Position numbers and translations under genes: made by a program. 64,000 nucleotides of DNA from Candidatus Nitrospira neomarina (GTDB lineage Bacteria > Nitrospirota > Nitrospiria > Nitrospirales > UBA8639), in assembly GCF_032051675.1 (NCBI RefSeq), contig NZ_CP116968.1, forward strand, positions 4,147,001-4,211,000, written 5' to 3'. Shown one piece after another: positions 1 through 8,619 of the stretch; the stretch's first letter is position 1; each line of letters opens with the position of its first letter. The notes under the pieces were generated by a model. The model had not been told where the DNA came from and searched no databases. It saw nothing but the letters and a program-made list of their open reading frames with translations.

Positions 1-401
1 CATTTTTGGTGTCTTCCGCCGTCTCGCTCATTGTGGGCCAACGCTTGGTACGGAAAATTTGTGATCATTGTCGGGAACTGGAGCCGGTATCTCAATGTCA
101 GCTGCGGGAGCTGGGTTTTGATGATGATGCGCTCGGGGCGGTTCATGCGATGAAAGGGCGTGGGTGTGGGTCCTGCCATCAGACCGGATTTAAAGGACGC
201 ATGGCCTTATTTGAGATCCTGCCTATTTTTGAAGGACTACATGAAAAAATTTTGGCACGGGCATCGACGAATGATTTGATAACCTGTGCGATAGGCGAAG
301 GATTTCGCACGCTTAGACAAGCGGGGATGGCGGCGGTTCAAGGTGGATTGACGACTGTTGGTGAGGTGTTTGCCGAAACGAGATCTGATGCTTTTGTGTA
401 G
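1..401 (+). CDS. pilB: Type IV pilus assembly ATPase PilB, C-terminal fragment
   Basis: The gene enters from before the window; the frame is open from base 3 and 132 residues are visible. PilB/GspE ATPases power pilus extension at the cytoplasmic face of the inner membrane. The visible part has the family's QRLVRKIC sequence, followed by the four-cysteine zinc-binding element (CDHC, then GCGSC about 40 residues on) and the GRMALFEIL segment that marks the end of the ATPase core. The Walker motifs lie outside the window. It sits 24 bp before pilT and is followed by pilC, the usual pil motor order. A GspE of a type II secretion system is the alternative, but the neighbours favour PilB. Confidence 0.85.
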   Translation, partial: FLVSSAVSLIVGQRLVRKICDHCRELEPVSQCQLRELGFDDDALGAVHAMKGRGCGSCHQTGFKGRMALFEILPIFEGLHEKILARASTNDLITCAIGEGFRTLRQAGMAAVQGGLTTVGEVFAETRSDAFV

Positions 402-425
402 GGACGTCAGAAGACCGGATACCCA

Positions 426-1538
426 ATGGAATTGACTGCACTCCTAGGTGAATTGTGCCGGCAGGGCGGATCGGATTTGCACCTGGTTTCCGGCAGTGTG
501 CCTCGCCTCCGTGTGGACGGGCATTTACGCCCGATGGAGTCTCCGATATTGACCAACCAGGACATGTCTCAGTTAACCGCGAGTCTATTGACGGAAGCAC
601 AGCATCATCAGGTTCTGCAGACCGGAGCCTGGGATGGAGCCTACAGCGTGCCTGCTATCGGGCGGTTTCGGGTCCATATCTATACCCAACAGGGATCCTT
701 GGCCATGGCCATTCGAACAGTGTCCGGGAAGATCCCGACGTTTGAAGAATTAGGGCTACCGCCCATTATTGCGGAATTGATGAGGAAGCCCCAAGGGCTG
801 ATTTTGGTAACCGGGCCGACCGGTAGCGGGAAAAGTACGACATTGGCCTCGATGTTGGATCATATAAATGAAGCGCGGTCTGCCCATATTATTTCATTAG
901 AAGACCCCATTGAGATTCTGCACTCGCACAAAAAAAGTTTGGTATCTCAAATGGAAGTGGGATCCGATGTCCGCGAATTCCAGTCCGCCCTGAAAGGTAT
1001 TTTACGGCAGGATCCCGATGTGGTGTTTTTGGGCGAATTGCGAGATCTCGAGACCATTCAGGCGGCTCTCACCATGGCTGAAACCGGACATCTTACGGTG
1101 GCTACTCTGCACACGAATTCTGCGATTCACACGCTGACACGATTGGTCTCGGTGTTTCCTTCCCACCAGCAACAAGAAATTCGTATCCAGTTGTCGATGG
1201 TGCTGGAAGGCATTCTGGCACAGAGACTTTTGCCACGTTCAGAGGGAAGGGGCCGGGTTCTGGCTTTGGAAATTCTGATTACCTCTCCGGCAATTCGAAA
1301 TCTGATTCGCGAAGACAAGATCCATCAAATGTATTCCATGATGCAAACGGGACAAGCTCAATATGGCATGCAGACCATGAATCAAGCGTTGGCCGACTTG
1401 GCTGGACAAGGAGTGATATCCTCTGAACTCGCTATGGGACTCACAACTCTTCCTGATGAGTTATCCAAGCTATTGGAGCGCACGGGTCGGGAGCGATCCG
1501 GAGCAATGTCCCTGGCCAGGTTGCGGCCTCGGATGTAA
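426..1538 (+). CDS. pilT: Type IV pilus retraction ATPase PilT
   Basis: Hexameric ATPase that depolymerises the pilus for twitching motility and DNA uptake. The protein has 370 residues, slightly longer than the usual ~345. Walker A GPTGSGKS is at about residues 130-137, the Walker B region DPDVVFLGELRD at about 196-207, and the His box AETGHLTVATLHT at about 218-230. The C-terminal AIRNLIRE motif, known to be needed for retraction in PilT, is present and separates it from PilB. PilU is less likely because of this motif and the pilB-pilT-pilC order. The ATG start lies 24 bp after pilB; no strong Shine-Dalgarno sequence is obvious. Confidence 0.93.
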   Translation: MELTALLGELCRQGGSDLHLVSGSVPRLRVDGHLRPMESPILTNQDMSQLTASLLTEAQHHQVLQTGAWDGAYSVPAIGRFRVHIYTQQGSLAMAIRTVSGKIPTFEELGLPPIIAELMRKPQGLILVTGPTGSGKSTTLASMLDHINEARSAHIISLEDPIEILHSHKKSLVSQMEVGSDVREFQSALKGILRQDPDVVFLGELRDLETIQAALTMAETGHLTVATLHTNSAIHTLTRLVSVFPSHQQQEIRIQLSMVLEGILAQRLLPRSEGRGRVLALEILITSPAIRNLIREDKIHQMYSMMQTGQAQYGMQTMNQALADLAGQGVISSELAMGLTTLPDELSKLLERTGRERSGAMSLARLRPRM

Positions 1539-1592
1539 ATGTCATTAAGAGCCTTCTTGATATCCCACAGAGAAAGCGGGCAATAATTCGAA

Positions 1593-2825
1593 ATGCCCAG
1601 ATTTGAATATCGTGCGAAAAATTTGGATGGACAGACGGTTCACGGGGAAGTCTTGGCTGCTACGTCCAGTGAGGCCTTGCAACTTCTTCGTAGGCAGGAT
1701 GTCTTGGTAACCGGTCTGCAAGAAAAAGTTGAAAGGGTATTCAATTTCAGTGGCCAGCTGACCGGCTGGAGCCGCGGGTGGAGCTGGAGAGGCGTGAGCA
1801 GTAAAGAATTGGTGGTCTTTACCCATCAGCTGGCAACGTTGATTCGTGCGGGTGTGCCTCTTTTGGAATGCCTGGACATTCTCTCCAGCGAAGCTGAAAA
1901 CCCCACCTTGCAACAAGTGGTTAAGCATATTCAAGAGGATGTAGAGGGCGGAACCTTGCTCGCTCATGCTTTAAAACGCAACCCGACTGTCTTTAGTGAA
2001 TTTTACCGGAGTATGGTGGAAGTAGGAGAGACGACAGGTCGCTTGGATGAAAGTTTGACCCAACTGGCCGTGTACCTTGATAAACAGGCTCAGTTGCGGG
2101 CGAAAATTTTCTCTGGATTAGCATATCCGGCTCTGCTCGTGGCCGTGGCGATGATTGTCCTGGTCTTTTTATTGATTTGGGTGGTCCCTCTTTTTTCTGG
2201 CTTATTCCAAGATATGGGCGAATCGCTTCCCTGGTTGACGCAAGTGGTGATTGACGTGGCTGAGGGGGTTGGGGATCACTTTTTTCTGTTGGCGGGATTT
2301 TGTGGAAGTTTGGGTATGGGTATCCGTTGGTTTCTCAAAAATCCGAAAAGTCGACAGGCCATTGATGGGTGGGTTTTAGGGGTTCCCCTTTTGGGGTCCG
2401 TGATCCAAAAAGCCGCAACGGTGCGTTTTTCCAGAACATTAGGGTTTTTAGTTCGTCGTGGGGTTCCGTTGCTGTCGGCCTTGGGTGTGGCGGGAACGGT
2501 GACTGGTAATAAAATATTCGAGCAAAGCATTAAACTGGCGGCCATAGCGATTCAAAATGGACAATCTCTCTCTGAGACTTTGAGAGCGGGCCAGGTTTTT
2601 CCGCCGATGGTTCCCCAAATGATTAAGGTGGGAGAATCAACCGGTTCCATAGATGTTATGCTGGAAAAAATTGCGGATCTTTTTGAGCAAGAGGTCGATC
2701 GGACGGTAGCCACGTTAACGTCGGTGTTAGAGCCCTTTATTATCTTGGTCGTGGGGTGTGGGATTGCCCTTGTCGTTGTGGCGATGTATCTTCCCATTTT
2801 TTCTATCGGTTCAGTTATTGGGTGA
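1593..2825 (+). CDS. pilC: Type IV pilus inner-membrane platform protein PilC
   Basis: Polytopic inner-membrane protein of the type II secretion F family; it couples the PilB and PilT motors to pilin assembly. It has 410 residues, the family length. The N-terminal MPRFEYRAKNLDGQTVHGEV is typical. Two homologous T2SF domains (about residues 70-195 and 275-400) each contain a GVPLL motif and end in hydrophobic segments. A strongly hydrophobic stretch is visible around 175-205 and another at the C-terminus. It is the last gene of the pilus group here; ispE follows 18 bp later. Confidence 0.93.
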   Translation: MPRFEYRAKNLDGQTVHGEVLAATSSEALQLLRRQDVLVTGLQEKVERVFNFSGQLTGWSRGWSWRGVSSKELVVFTHQLATLIRAGVPLLECLDILSSEAENPTLQQVVKHIQEDVEGGTLLAHALKRNPTVFSEFYRSMVEVGETTGRLDESLTQLAVYLDKQAQLRAKIFSGLAYPALLVAVAMIVLVFLLIWVVPLFSGLFQDMGESLPWLTQVVIDVAEGVGDHFFLLAGFCGSLGMGIRWFLKNPKSRQAIDGWVLGVPLLGSVIQKAATVRFSRTLGFLVRRGVPLLSALGVAGTVTGNKIFEQSIKLAAIAIQNGQSLSETLRAGQVFPPMVPQMIKVGESTGSIDVMLEKIADLFEQEVDRTVATLTSVLEPFIILVVGCGIALVVVAMYLPIFSIGSVIG

Positions 2826-2843
2826 GTCTGGAGGTTTTTTGTC

Positions 2844-3791
2844 ATGAGTGGGAGTGATATGTCTGTGACCGAAATCGTCGTGCGGGCACCGGCCAAAGTG
2901 AATCTGTTGATTCGGGTATTGGATCGATTGCCCAATGGGTATCATAATGTGTGGTCTCTCATGCATACGGTCGATGTCTTTGATCTTCTCCGAATTAGGC
3001 TTAACCCTGATCGGGATGGTCTTGTCTTAACGTGTGGAGATGCTCCGTTGCCCTTGGATAAGGGAAATTTGGTGTATCGGGCGGCTGAATTGGTGCTTCA
3101 GCGTTCTGAAAAGAATGTAGGCGTTGATATTGAGCTAACCAAAGTTATTCCCTTGTCGGCTGGTCTGGGAGGTGGAAGTAGTGATGCCGCTGCCACTCTG
3201 TATGGCCTTACTCACTTGCTAGGGTTAGATTGGACTTTATCTGACTTGTGTGAGGCGGGTGCAACTCTTGGAAGTGATATTCCATTTTTTTTTAAAGCCC
3301 CTTGTGCAGTGGTCCGGGGGTGGGGCCATGAGGTGGAGGCCTGTTCTCTCAAAGGCGAACGGTGGGTCGTTCTCGTGAATCCCGGCTTTCCGATACAGAC
3401 AAAATGGGCATATAAACAGCTGTCCTCCCAACGGGAGGCCGTCAGACCTTTAGGTGAATTTACGAAGAGAATAGATCGTGAAATGAGCCTTTCCTGGGAG
3501 GAAGTGATCGGGATAATGGAAAATGATTTTGAACCGCCGTTGTTTCCGTTTTATCCGATTTTGGGATTCATTAAAGACACGTTGCTTTCCTTTGGGGCTC
3601 AAGCCGCACTATTATCAGGTAGTGGAGCCACCGTATTTGGGATTTTCCGCACTCAGGAAGAAGCTCGGAAGGCTTCCACCCGGTTGCGTCGTGATACGAG
3701 CTGGAGAATCTTTGATATCCCGATGGGTTCGACTGATTTACCTCATGACCCGTTCCACGTTGGCTCCTCCTCTCAGGTTTCCAACGTGTAA
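2844..3791 (+). CDS. ispE: 4-diphosphocytidyl-2-C-methyl-D-erythritol kinase
   Basis: GHMP kinase of the MEP (non-mevalonate) isoprenoid pathway, phosphorylating CDP-methylerythritol at the 2-hydroxyl. The protein has 315 residues. The N-terminal APAKVNLLIRVLDRLPNGYH is characteristic. The ATP-binding glycine-rich motif SAGLGGGSSDAAAT is at about 105-118, and a C-terminal LLSGSGATVFGIF motif is present. The ATG at 2844 has a GGAGG about 9 bp upstream; an in-frame ATG at 2859 is a weaker alternative. ispE next to prs is a common arrangement in bacteria. The last ~15 residues are not conserved-looking. Confidence 0.93.
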   Translation: MSGSDMSVTEIVVRAPAKVNLLIRVLDRLPNGYHNVWSLMHTVDVFDLLRIRLNPDRDGLVLTCGDAPLPLDKGNLVYRAAELVLQRSEKNVGVDIELTKVIPLSAGLGGGSSDAAATLYGLTHLLGLDWTLSDLCEAGATLGSDIPFFFKAPCAVVRGWGHEVEACSLKGERWVVLVNPGFPIQTKWAYKQLSSQREAVRPLGEFTKRIDREMSLSWEEVIGIMENDFEPPLFPFYPILGFIKDTLLSFGAQAALLSGSGATVFGIFRTQEEARKASTRLRRDTSWRIFDIPMGSTDLPHDPFHVGSSSQVSNV

Positions 3792-3903
3792 ATTCAGTGA
3801 CTTGAGTTGACAAGTCACCAATCGTAGAATTACCTTTGCTCTGCTTTTTTTCCTGAAAATCTGCTACGGTTTAGGTTCACCTAGGCAAGTTGAGACTACC
3901 ACC

Positions 3904-4845
3904 ATGCTCAGAGATTTAAAATTGATCACGGGTAACTCCAACCTTGCGTTGGCCAGAGAAATTGCTCAGTATATTGGGCAGGATTTGAGTCAGGCAACGG
4001 TTACAACCTTTAGTGATGGGGAGATCAGGGTTAGAATTGATGAGAATGTGCGGGGAGGCGATGTTTTTCTGATTCAATCCTGCTGCCACCCGGTGAATAC
4101 TTCAATTATGGAGTTGTTGCTCCTAATCGATGCGGTCAAACGATCATCAGCTTCCAGGATCACGGCGGTCATTCCTTATTACGGATATGGGAGACAGGAT
4201 CGAAAAGATCAGCCCCGAGTGCCCATTAGTGCCAAACTGATTGCGGATTTGATCACCGCGGCCGGCGCGAATCGTATTCTGACCATGGATCTTCATGCCG
4301 GACCGATTCAAGGATTCTTCAATATTCCTGTTGATCACCTTTATGCCATGCCTGTGATGTTGGACTATATTAAAAAGCAAAATGTCTCTGATTTGGTCAT
4401 TGTTTCCCCTGATGCAGGAGGGGTCGAGCGAGCGAGAGCATTTGCCAAACGACTGAATTCCTCTCTCGCGATTATCGATAAGCGGCGGGAATCGCCGAAT
4501 CAGGCTGAAGTGATGAATATTATTGGTGATGTTCAGGATAAGCATGCGTTATTGTTTGATGACATGATTGATACGGCGGGAACAATTGTCCAGACAGCTC
4601 AAACCTGTATGGATAACGGAGCCTTGTCGGCCTGGGCTGGGAGTACCCATGCAGTCCTGTCTGGTCCAGCACTGGAGAGGTTGCAATCGTCTTGTCTCCG
4701 TGAGGTAATGGTAACAAACACCATTCCCTTAAATGGGAAGGATCAGCAATGTCCAAAATTGAAGACTCTCACCGTTGCTCCTTTGTTGGGTGAGGCGATT
4801 TTGAGGATTCATCGTGAAGAGTCAGTGACATCCTTGTTTGTATAA
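3904..4845 (+). CDS. prs: Ribose-phosphate pyrophosphokinase
   Basis: Makes PRPP from ribose 5-phosphate and ATP for nucleotide, histidine and tryptophan synthesis. It has 313 residues, the class I bacterial length. The ATP/Mg region [20 protein letters not shown], the metal-binding loop [11 protein letters not shown] and the PRPP-binding loop DDMIDTAGT are all present. The gene follows ispE after a 112-bp gap and is followed by rplY after 45 bp, the common prs-rplY-pth order, which suggests cotranscription. The ATG at 3904 has only a weak upstream GAG as Shine-Dalgarno sequence. Confidence 0.95.
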   Translation: MLRDLKLITGNSNLALAREIAQYIGQDLSQATVTTFSDGEIRVRIDENVRGGDVFLIQSCCHPVNTSIMELLLLIDAVKRSSASRITAVIPYYGYGRQDRKDQPRVPISAKLIADLITAAGANRILTMDLHAGPIQGFFNIPVDHLYAMPVMLDYIKKQNVSDLVIVSPDAGGVERARAFAKRLNSSLAIIDKRRESPNQAEVMNIIGDVQDKHALLFDDMIDTAGTIVQTAQTCMDNGALSAWAGSTHAVLSGPALERLQSSCLREVMVTNTIPLNGKDQQCPKLKTLTVAPLLGEAILRIHREESVTSLFV

Positions 4846-4890
4846 ATTAGCTAACTGTTCATTCACTCTCATTTAGAAAAGGTCAAGACG

Positions 4891-5610
4891 ATGAAATATG
4901 AACTCGAAGTTGAAAAACGGGATCAGGCTGGAAAAGGCGTGGCGCGGCAACTACGGCGTCAAGGAAAAATTCCTGGAGTTCTCTACGGTGGAGGGAAGTC
5001 TGAATTTGTGGCCATGGACCACAAGACGGCCCGTAATCTGGTGATTTCTCAGGTTGGTCATACTGGTTTGCTGACTGTCCGGATTTCCGGGGGGCAAGAA
5101 CGGATTGCAGTCCTTCAAGACCACCAAATTGATCCCATTACCGGGGCGATTCTTCATGTGGACCTCTTTGAAGTCTCGATGAAAAAAGCCATTCGCGTTA
5201 AAGTTCCCCTGACGATTATCGGAGAAGTCCCTGTTGGCGTGAAAGAGGGGGGAATTTTGCATCAGGTGATGCGCGAACTTCATATTGAGTGTTTGCCGGC
5301 TCAAATTCCGGATCATATTGAAATCGATGCGTCAGGATTTGGGATTGGTGATGGTATGCATGTAAAGGAAGTTACAGTCCCGACAGGTCTCAAAATTTTG
5401 GATGACGAGGATCTCATGGTTGCCCATGTTGCCACGAAGATGTCCGAAGCGAAGCTAGAGTCCCTCTTGTCTCGCGAGGTGGCTGAAGGGGTAGCTCCAG
5501 TTGCCACAGCAGAAAAAGCTGCAGAGGGGGCTGCCACTGCAGGGGCTGTGGCGGCGGCAGATAAAACGAAGGCCGCATCAGACAGTAAAGCGAAGGAAGG
5601 CAAGAAGTAG
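4891..5610 (+). CDS. rplY: Large ribosomal subunit protein bL25 (CTC form)
   Basis: Binds 5S rRNA in the large subunit. It has 239 residues and is the long, two-domain TL5/CTC type: the N-terminal L25 domain covers about residues 1-92 (YELEVEKRDQAGKGVARQLR at the start) and the C-terminal beta domain about 95-190. The last ~45 residues are a low-complexity Ala/Lys tail of the kind seen in this family. Only 3 bases separate its stop from the pth start, so the two are probably cotranscribed and translationally coupled. Confidence 0.93.
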   Translation: MKYELEVEKRDQAGKGVARQLRRQGKIPGVLYGGGKSEFVAMDHKTARNLVISQVGHTGLLTVRISGGQERIAVLQDHQIDPITGAILHVDLFEVSMKKAIRVKVPLTIIGEVPVGVKEGGILHQVMRELHIECLPAQIPDHIEIDASGFGIGDGMHVKEVTVPTGLKILDDEDLMVAHVATKMSEAKLESLLSREVAEGVAPVATAEKAAEGAATAGAVAAADKTKAASDSKAKEGKK

Positions 5611-5613
5611 CCC

Positions 5614-6192
5614 TTGCATGTGGTGGTGGGACTTGGAAATCCAGGAGAGTCCTACAAATACACGCGACACAACCTTGGCTGGATGGTTCTTGAGCAGGCG
5701 GCTGATCGTTGGAGTGTGACATGGTCCAAGCAGAAAAATGGGTTTCTCGGTCAAGGTGAAGTTAAGGGCCATCCGGTTTTGCTTCTTCTTCCCCTTGCGT
5801 GGATGAACCAAGCTGGGGTTGCGGTTCGGTCTGTTCTTCAGAAGTTGTCTCCCAACTCGTTTGGTCTTATTGTGGTCCACGATGATTTGGACCTGTCTCT
5901 GGGAATGATCAAGATCAAAACCAGAGGTGGCGCTGGTGGCCATAATGGTCTGCGTTCTGTTTTGTCCTGCCTGGAAACGGAAGAATTCTCCAGGGTTAAG
6001 GTTGGCATAGGGCGCCCACAGAACAACGAAAGCCTGGCAAATTTTGTGCTTTCACCATTTCTATCAGAAGAGTGGGAGCAGGTTGTCTCAATTCTTCCGA
6101 AAGCCGTTGATGTATTGGAATGTCTTATTTGTGAAGGTCCGGATATTGCGATGAATCGATTTCATGTGCGGTCCTCTGAGACAGGTTTGTAA
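5614..6192 (+). CDS. pth: Peptidyl-tRNA hydrolase
   Basis: Hydrolyses peptidyl-tRNA released by stalled or aborted ribosomes. It has 192 residues. The start is TTG, giving MHVVVGLGNPG, the universal N-terminus of the family; no ATG fits. The catalytic His lies in TRHNLGW, the conserved Asp in VVHDDLDL, and the tRNA-contact motif GGAGGHNGLRS is present. It follows rplY by 3 bp. In many bacteria ychF follows pth; here a 500-bp gene-free gap follows instead. Confidence 0.94.
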   Translation: MHVVVGLGNPGESYKYTRHNLGWMVLEQAADRWSVTWSKQKNGFLGQGEVKGHPVLLLLPLAWMNQAGVAVRSVLQKLSPNSFGLIVVHDDLDLSLGMIKIKTRGGAGGHNGLRSVLSCLETEEFSRVKVGIGRPQNNESLANFVLSPFLSEEWEQVVSILPKAVDVLECLICEGPDIAMNRFHVRSSETGL

Positions 6193-6693
6193 ATATTCGT
6201 GTATTGACCATTCTGCTGGCAAAAGTGGATCAACCATCCGGTTAGAATCCCTTGGGTCGAGCTGAGGCAGCCTCTTTCATTTCCAGTTCCTTTGCATTAG
6301 GAAAATGAACTTGGTATTTCAAAAGGTCTTGAATGGCGGCGGATGTAATATCGCCGACATGAAATTAGCATTCAGTAGGACATGAAGATTAGATGAAGGG
6401 GTGAGTGGATTTTGGACTGTTTATTATAAAGTGCTTTTCTTTTGGAGAGTGACCTGTGTACCGTTTTGGGTCTGATCGATCAAAACTTGACAGTCTACCG
6501 ATTGTTTTTAGAAAAACAGCCCAATTTCACTGAAAACAATGGCAGGTTTTTAGGTTCTGAAATAGCAGGTTCGATTCCTGAGAGAGGTTTGACACTCCAA
6601 TTTACCCTATGGTAGCTTGTGTCCCCTTTTGTGATACAACACGATTGCTCTGCCTGAAAACTAGAAAAATACTGTCAGAGGGAAAGGTTACGT
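6193..6693 (+). other. Gene-free gap between pth and rpsF
   Basis: About 500 bp with no convincing gene. Contents seen: a minus-strand stretch of 40 sense codons ending at 6242 that lacks a start codon (possible gene remnant); a T-arm-like 17-mer at 6565-6581 with no tRNA body; and a consensus TTGACA at 6589 that could serve rpsF. The composition is more AT-rich than the neighbouring genes. It may be the scar of a lost gene, but that is inference. Confidence 0.5.
6589..6618 (+). promoter_or_regulatory. Possible promoter of the rpsF-ssb-rpsR operon
   Basis: Perfect -35 box TTGACA at 6589-6594; the best -10 at an 18-bp spacing is the weak TAGCTT (6613-6618). It lies about 75 bp before rpsF, at the end of a gene-free gap, where a promoter is expected. 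The weak -10 keeps confidence low. Confidence 0.35.
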
Positions 6694-7041
6694 ATGAAAC
6701 TGTATGAATCACTGTGTATTCTTCGTCCCGTTCAAGCAGAAACAGAAAACGAGCGAGTGATTGAAAAAATGAAGGAAGTCCTGAGTCAGGCTGGAGCGAA
6801 TATTTTAAAGTTGGATAATAGCGGGAAAAAGAAACTGGCCTACGATATTCAACATGAGCGAAAGGGGACCTATATTACGGTTCAATTTGAAGGGCCCCCT
6901 ACGGTCGTCTTTGAGTTGGAGCGCTTTCAGCGTATGGAAGACCAGGTGATGAAATTCATGACGGTGCGGCTGAACCCAAGTGATTTGGTAGCGGTAGGTG
7001 AAGCAAGTGTGGAGGAAGCAGAAGATGGTGGGATTCAATAA
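6694..7041 (+). CDS. rpsF: Small ribosomal subunit protein bS6
   Basis: Binds 16S rRNA with S18 in the central domain of the 30S subunit. It has 115 residues. The N-terminal MKLYESLCILRP and central GKKKLAYDIQHERKGTY are typical of S6. An acidic tail (SVEEAEDG) ends the protein. It heads the classical rpsF-ssb-rpsR operon and its last 17 bases overlap the ssb start, so ssb translation is probably coupled. Confidence 0.95.
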   Translation: MKLYESLCILRPVQAETENERVIEKMKEVLSQAGANILKLDNSGKKKLAYDIQHERKGTYITVQFEGPPTVVFELERFQRMEDQVMKFMTVRLNPSDLVAVGEASVEEAEDGGIQ

Positions 7042-7435
7042 AGTCATATTGATTGGAAATCTGACTAGAGATCCCGAGCTTCGGTATACACCCAGCGGCA
7101 CCCCTGTGGTTAATTTCCCATTAGCGGTCAATCGTCGGTATCGTCAGGCCGATGATCAAAAAGAAGAGGTGTGCTATGTTGATATTGTCGTGTTTGGACG
7201 ACAGGCTGAACATTGTGGTCAGTACCTCAATAAAGGTGACGGGGCCATCGTTGATGGTCGCCTACAACAACGGCGGTGGGAAACGGACGACGGGCAGAAG
7301 AGAAGCAAACATGAAGTCGTTGCTCAAACAGTAACGTTCTTGCCGAAAAAGTCCTCCTCGGGTACCTCTGGGGCAGGAGTGAGTGAGGAGTCTAGCTATG
7401 ATCCGGAAGAGTATTATCCAGACCCCATGCCCTAA
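7025..7435 (+). CDS. ssb: Single-stranded DNA-binding protein
   Basis: OB-fold protein that coats single-stranded DNA in replication and repair. The ATG at 7025 gives [20 protein letters not shown], the standard N-terminus, and 136 residues; an upstream in-frame ATG at 6998 would add nine residues that do not fit the family. The OB fold occupies about 1-108. The acidic C-terminal tail ends in DPMP rather than the usual DDDIPF-like tip; it retains the acidic residues and proline but lacks a terminal Phe, so partner binding may differ. It overlaps rpsF by 17 bp. Confidence 0.94.
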   Translation: MVGFNKVILIGNLTRDPELRYTPSGTPVVNFPLAVNRRYRQADDQKEEVCYVDIVVFGRQAEHCGQYLNKGDGAIVDGRLQQRRWETDDGQKRSKHEVVAQTVTFLPKKSSSGTSGAGVSEESSYDPEEYYPDPMP

Positions 7436-7458
7436 TTTTTAGCCTAGGAGAGGTTTCT

Positions 7459-7686
7459 GTGGAAAAAGGACGATTGTTTCAGCGGAAAAGAGTGTGCCGC
7501 TTTTGCTTCGATAAGACGCCATTGGATTACAAGGATGCAAATTTATTGAGGAATTTTCTCACGGAACGTGGACGGATTATTCCTCGTCGAACCTCGGGAA
7601 ATTGCCTGCGGCATCAAAGAAAATTAACCCAAGCGATTAAGCGTGCCAGGCATGTGGCTATCCTTTCATTTGCAGAAGAACACTGA
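7459..7686 (+). CDS. rpsR: Small ribosomal subunit protein bS18
   Basis: 30S protein that pairs with S6. It has 75 residues from a GTG start with AGGAGAGG about 6 bp upstream. The core motif [21 protein letters not shown] and [10 protein letters not shown] are diagnostic. It is the zinc-type (C+) form: Cys13-x2-Cys16 pairs with Cys49/His52. Third gene of the rpsF-ssb-rpsR operon. Confidence 0.95.
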   Translation: MEKGRLFQRKRVCRFCFDKTPLDYKDANLLRNFLTERGRIIPRRTSGNCLRHQRKLTQAIKRARHVAILSFAEEH

Positions 7687-7735
7687 GTCACCAGTATTCT
7701 TCGGGACGGGGCAGGTGGAAAGGTGTGGTTGTTAA

Positions 7736-8353
7736 ATGTCTATAACCATCAATCTACTTGATGTTCCCCCCACAGGGCTTCAAATTCATCATGAGGTGAG
7801 GCCCTCGGATTTATTGTTCTCCCATGATGAGGGAAACCCTATTGGGAACTTAATTTGTCATGGAGATCTATTTCTGACCGGGGAGCGGTCAGCGCATTTT
7901 CAAGGGAAAATATCCGGAAGAATGGCCAGGGAATGTGTACGTTGCCTGGATCAATTTGAGGAAGATTTATCCCTATCGTGTGAGGTGGAATTTAAAAAGG
8001 CCGTGAAAGCAGTCAATGTGGTTGTGCCCCACAGGGATAAAGGAAAAGGGACAAAGGGGCGTGACAAATCCGTCGATGAGAGTGCGACAGAGGAAGATGT
8101 ATACCCTATTACAGGAAATGAAATCGACCTTCTTCCGGCTATTCGAGAGCAGGTCATTCTTGCTACTCCCCTACAAGCTTTATGCAATGAAAACTGCCTC
8201 GGGTTGTGCCAAGTATGTGGGAGCAATTTAAATGATGGCATATGTGGGTGTTGTACTCCAGTGACAAGCTCAGCACCACTGCCAATTCAGCAAACAATAT
8301 CAAAAACAAATCCATCAAAGCGCTCCTCTATTTCTGGTCGAAGAGGATCGTGA
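7736..8353 (+). CDS. yceD: YceD/DUF177 family protein
   Basis: Member of the DUF177 family, linked in other bacteria to 23S rRNA accumulation and nearly always found next to rpmF, as here (38 bp upstream of it). It has 205 residues. The family's CVRCLDQFEEDL motif is at about 65-76, and the C-terminal Cys cluster (LCNENCLGLCQVCG) at about 144-157 is typical. After that, a Ser/Lys-rich tail of ~45 residues is not conserved-looking. The molecular role is not settled. Confidence 0.85.
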   Translation: MSITINLLDVPPTGLQIHHEVRPSDLLFSHDEGNPIGNLICHGDLFLTGERSAHFQGKISGRMARECVRCLDQFEEDLSLSCEVEFKKAVKAVNVVVPHRDKGKGTKGRDKSVDESATEEDVYPITGNEIDLLPAIREQVILATPLQALCNENCLGLCQVCGSNLNDGICGCCTPVTSSAPLPIQQTISKTNPSKRSSISGRRGS

Positions 8354-8391
8354 AGGCATCAGTCACCTCTTAACTGAAAAGTTGGACTATT

Positions 8392-8574
8392 ATGGCAAAT
8401 CCTAAACACAAAATTTCTAAAGCCCGAAGAGATAAGCGGCGATCTCATCTCAAGCTCACCCCGCCAAATTTGTCTACGTGTCCTCAATGTCATGAGCTCA
8501 AGCCATCTCATACCACATGTTTAAATTGTGGAACCTATAAGGGCATCGCCATTATTTCGGTTGAAGAGGGATAA
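8392..8574 (+). CDS. rpmF: Large ribosomal subunit protein bL32
   Basis: 60-residue 50S protein. The N-terminal MANPKHKISKARRDKRR is typical. A four-cysteine zinc site is seen at Cys30, Cys33, Cys43 and Cys46 (CPQC and CLNC), the zinc-bound form of L32. It lies between yceD and plsX, the widespread yceD-rpmF-plsX-fabH order that ties ribosome and lipid synthesis genes together. Confidence 0.95.
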   Translation: MANPKHKISKARRDKRRSHLKLTPPNLSTCPQCHELKPSHTTCLNCGTYKGIAIISVEEG

Positions 8575-8619
8575 ACGGTATTTTCCTTCTCGAGTCCGTC
8601 ATCTTTTAACACCAAACCC

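Noticed and set aside
3807..3830. TTGACA (3807-3812) with TAGAAT (3825-3830) before prs
   Set aside because: Spacer of 12 bp is too short for a sigma-70 promoter.
6565..6581. GCAGGTTCGATTCCTGA, resembling a tRNA T-arm
   Set aside because: No acceptor, anticodon arm or CCA fits around it; four pairs and a common loop can arise by chance. A tRNA fragment or att site remnant is not supported.
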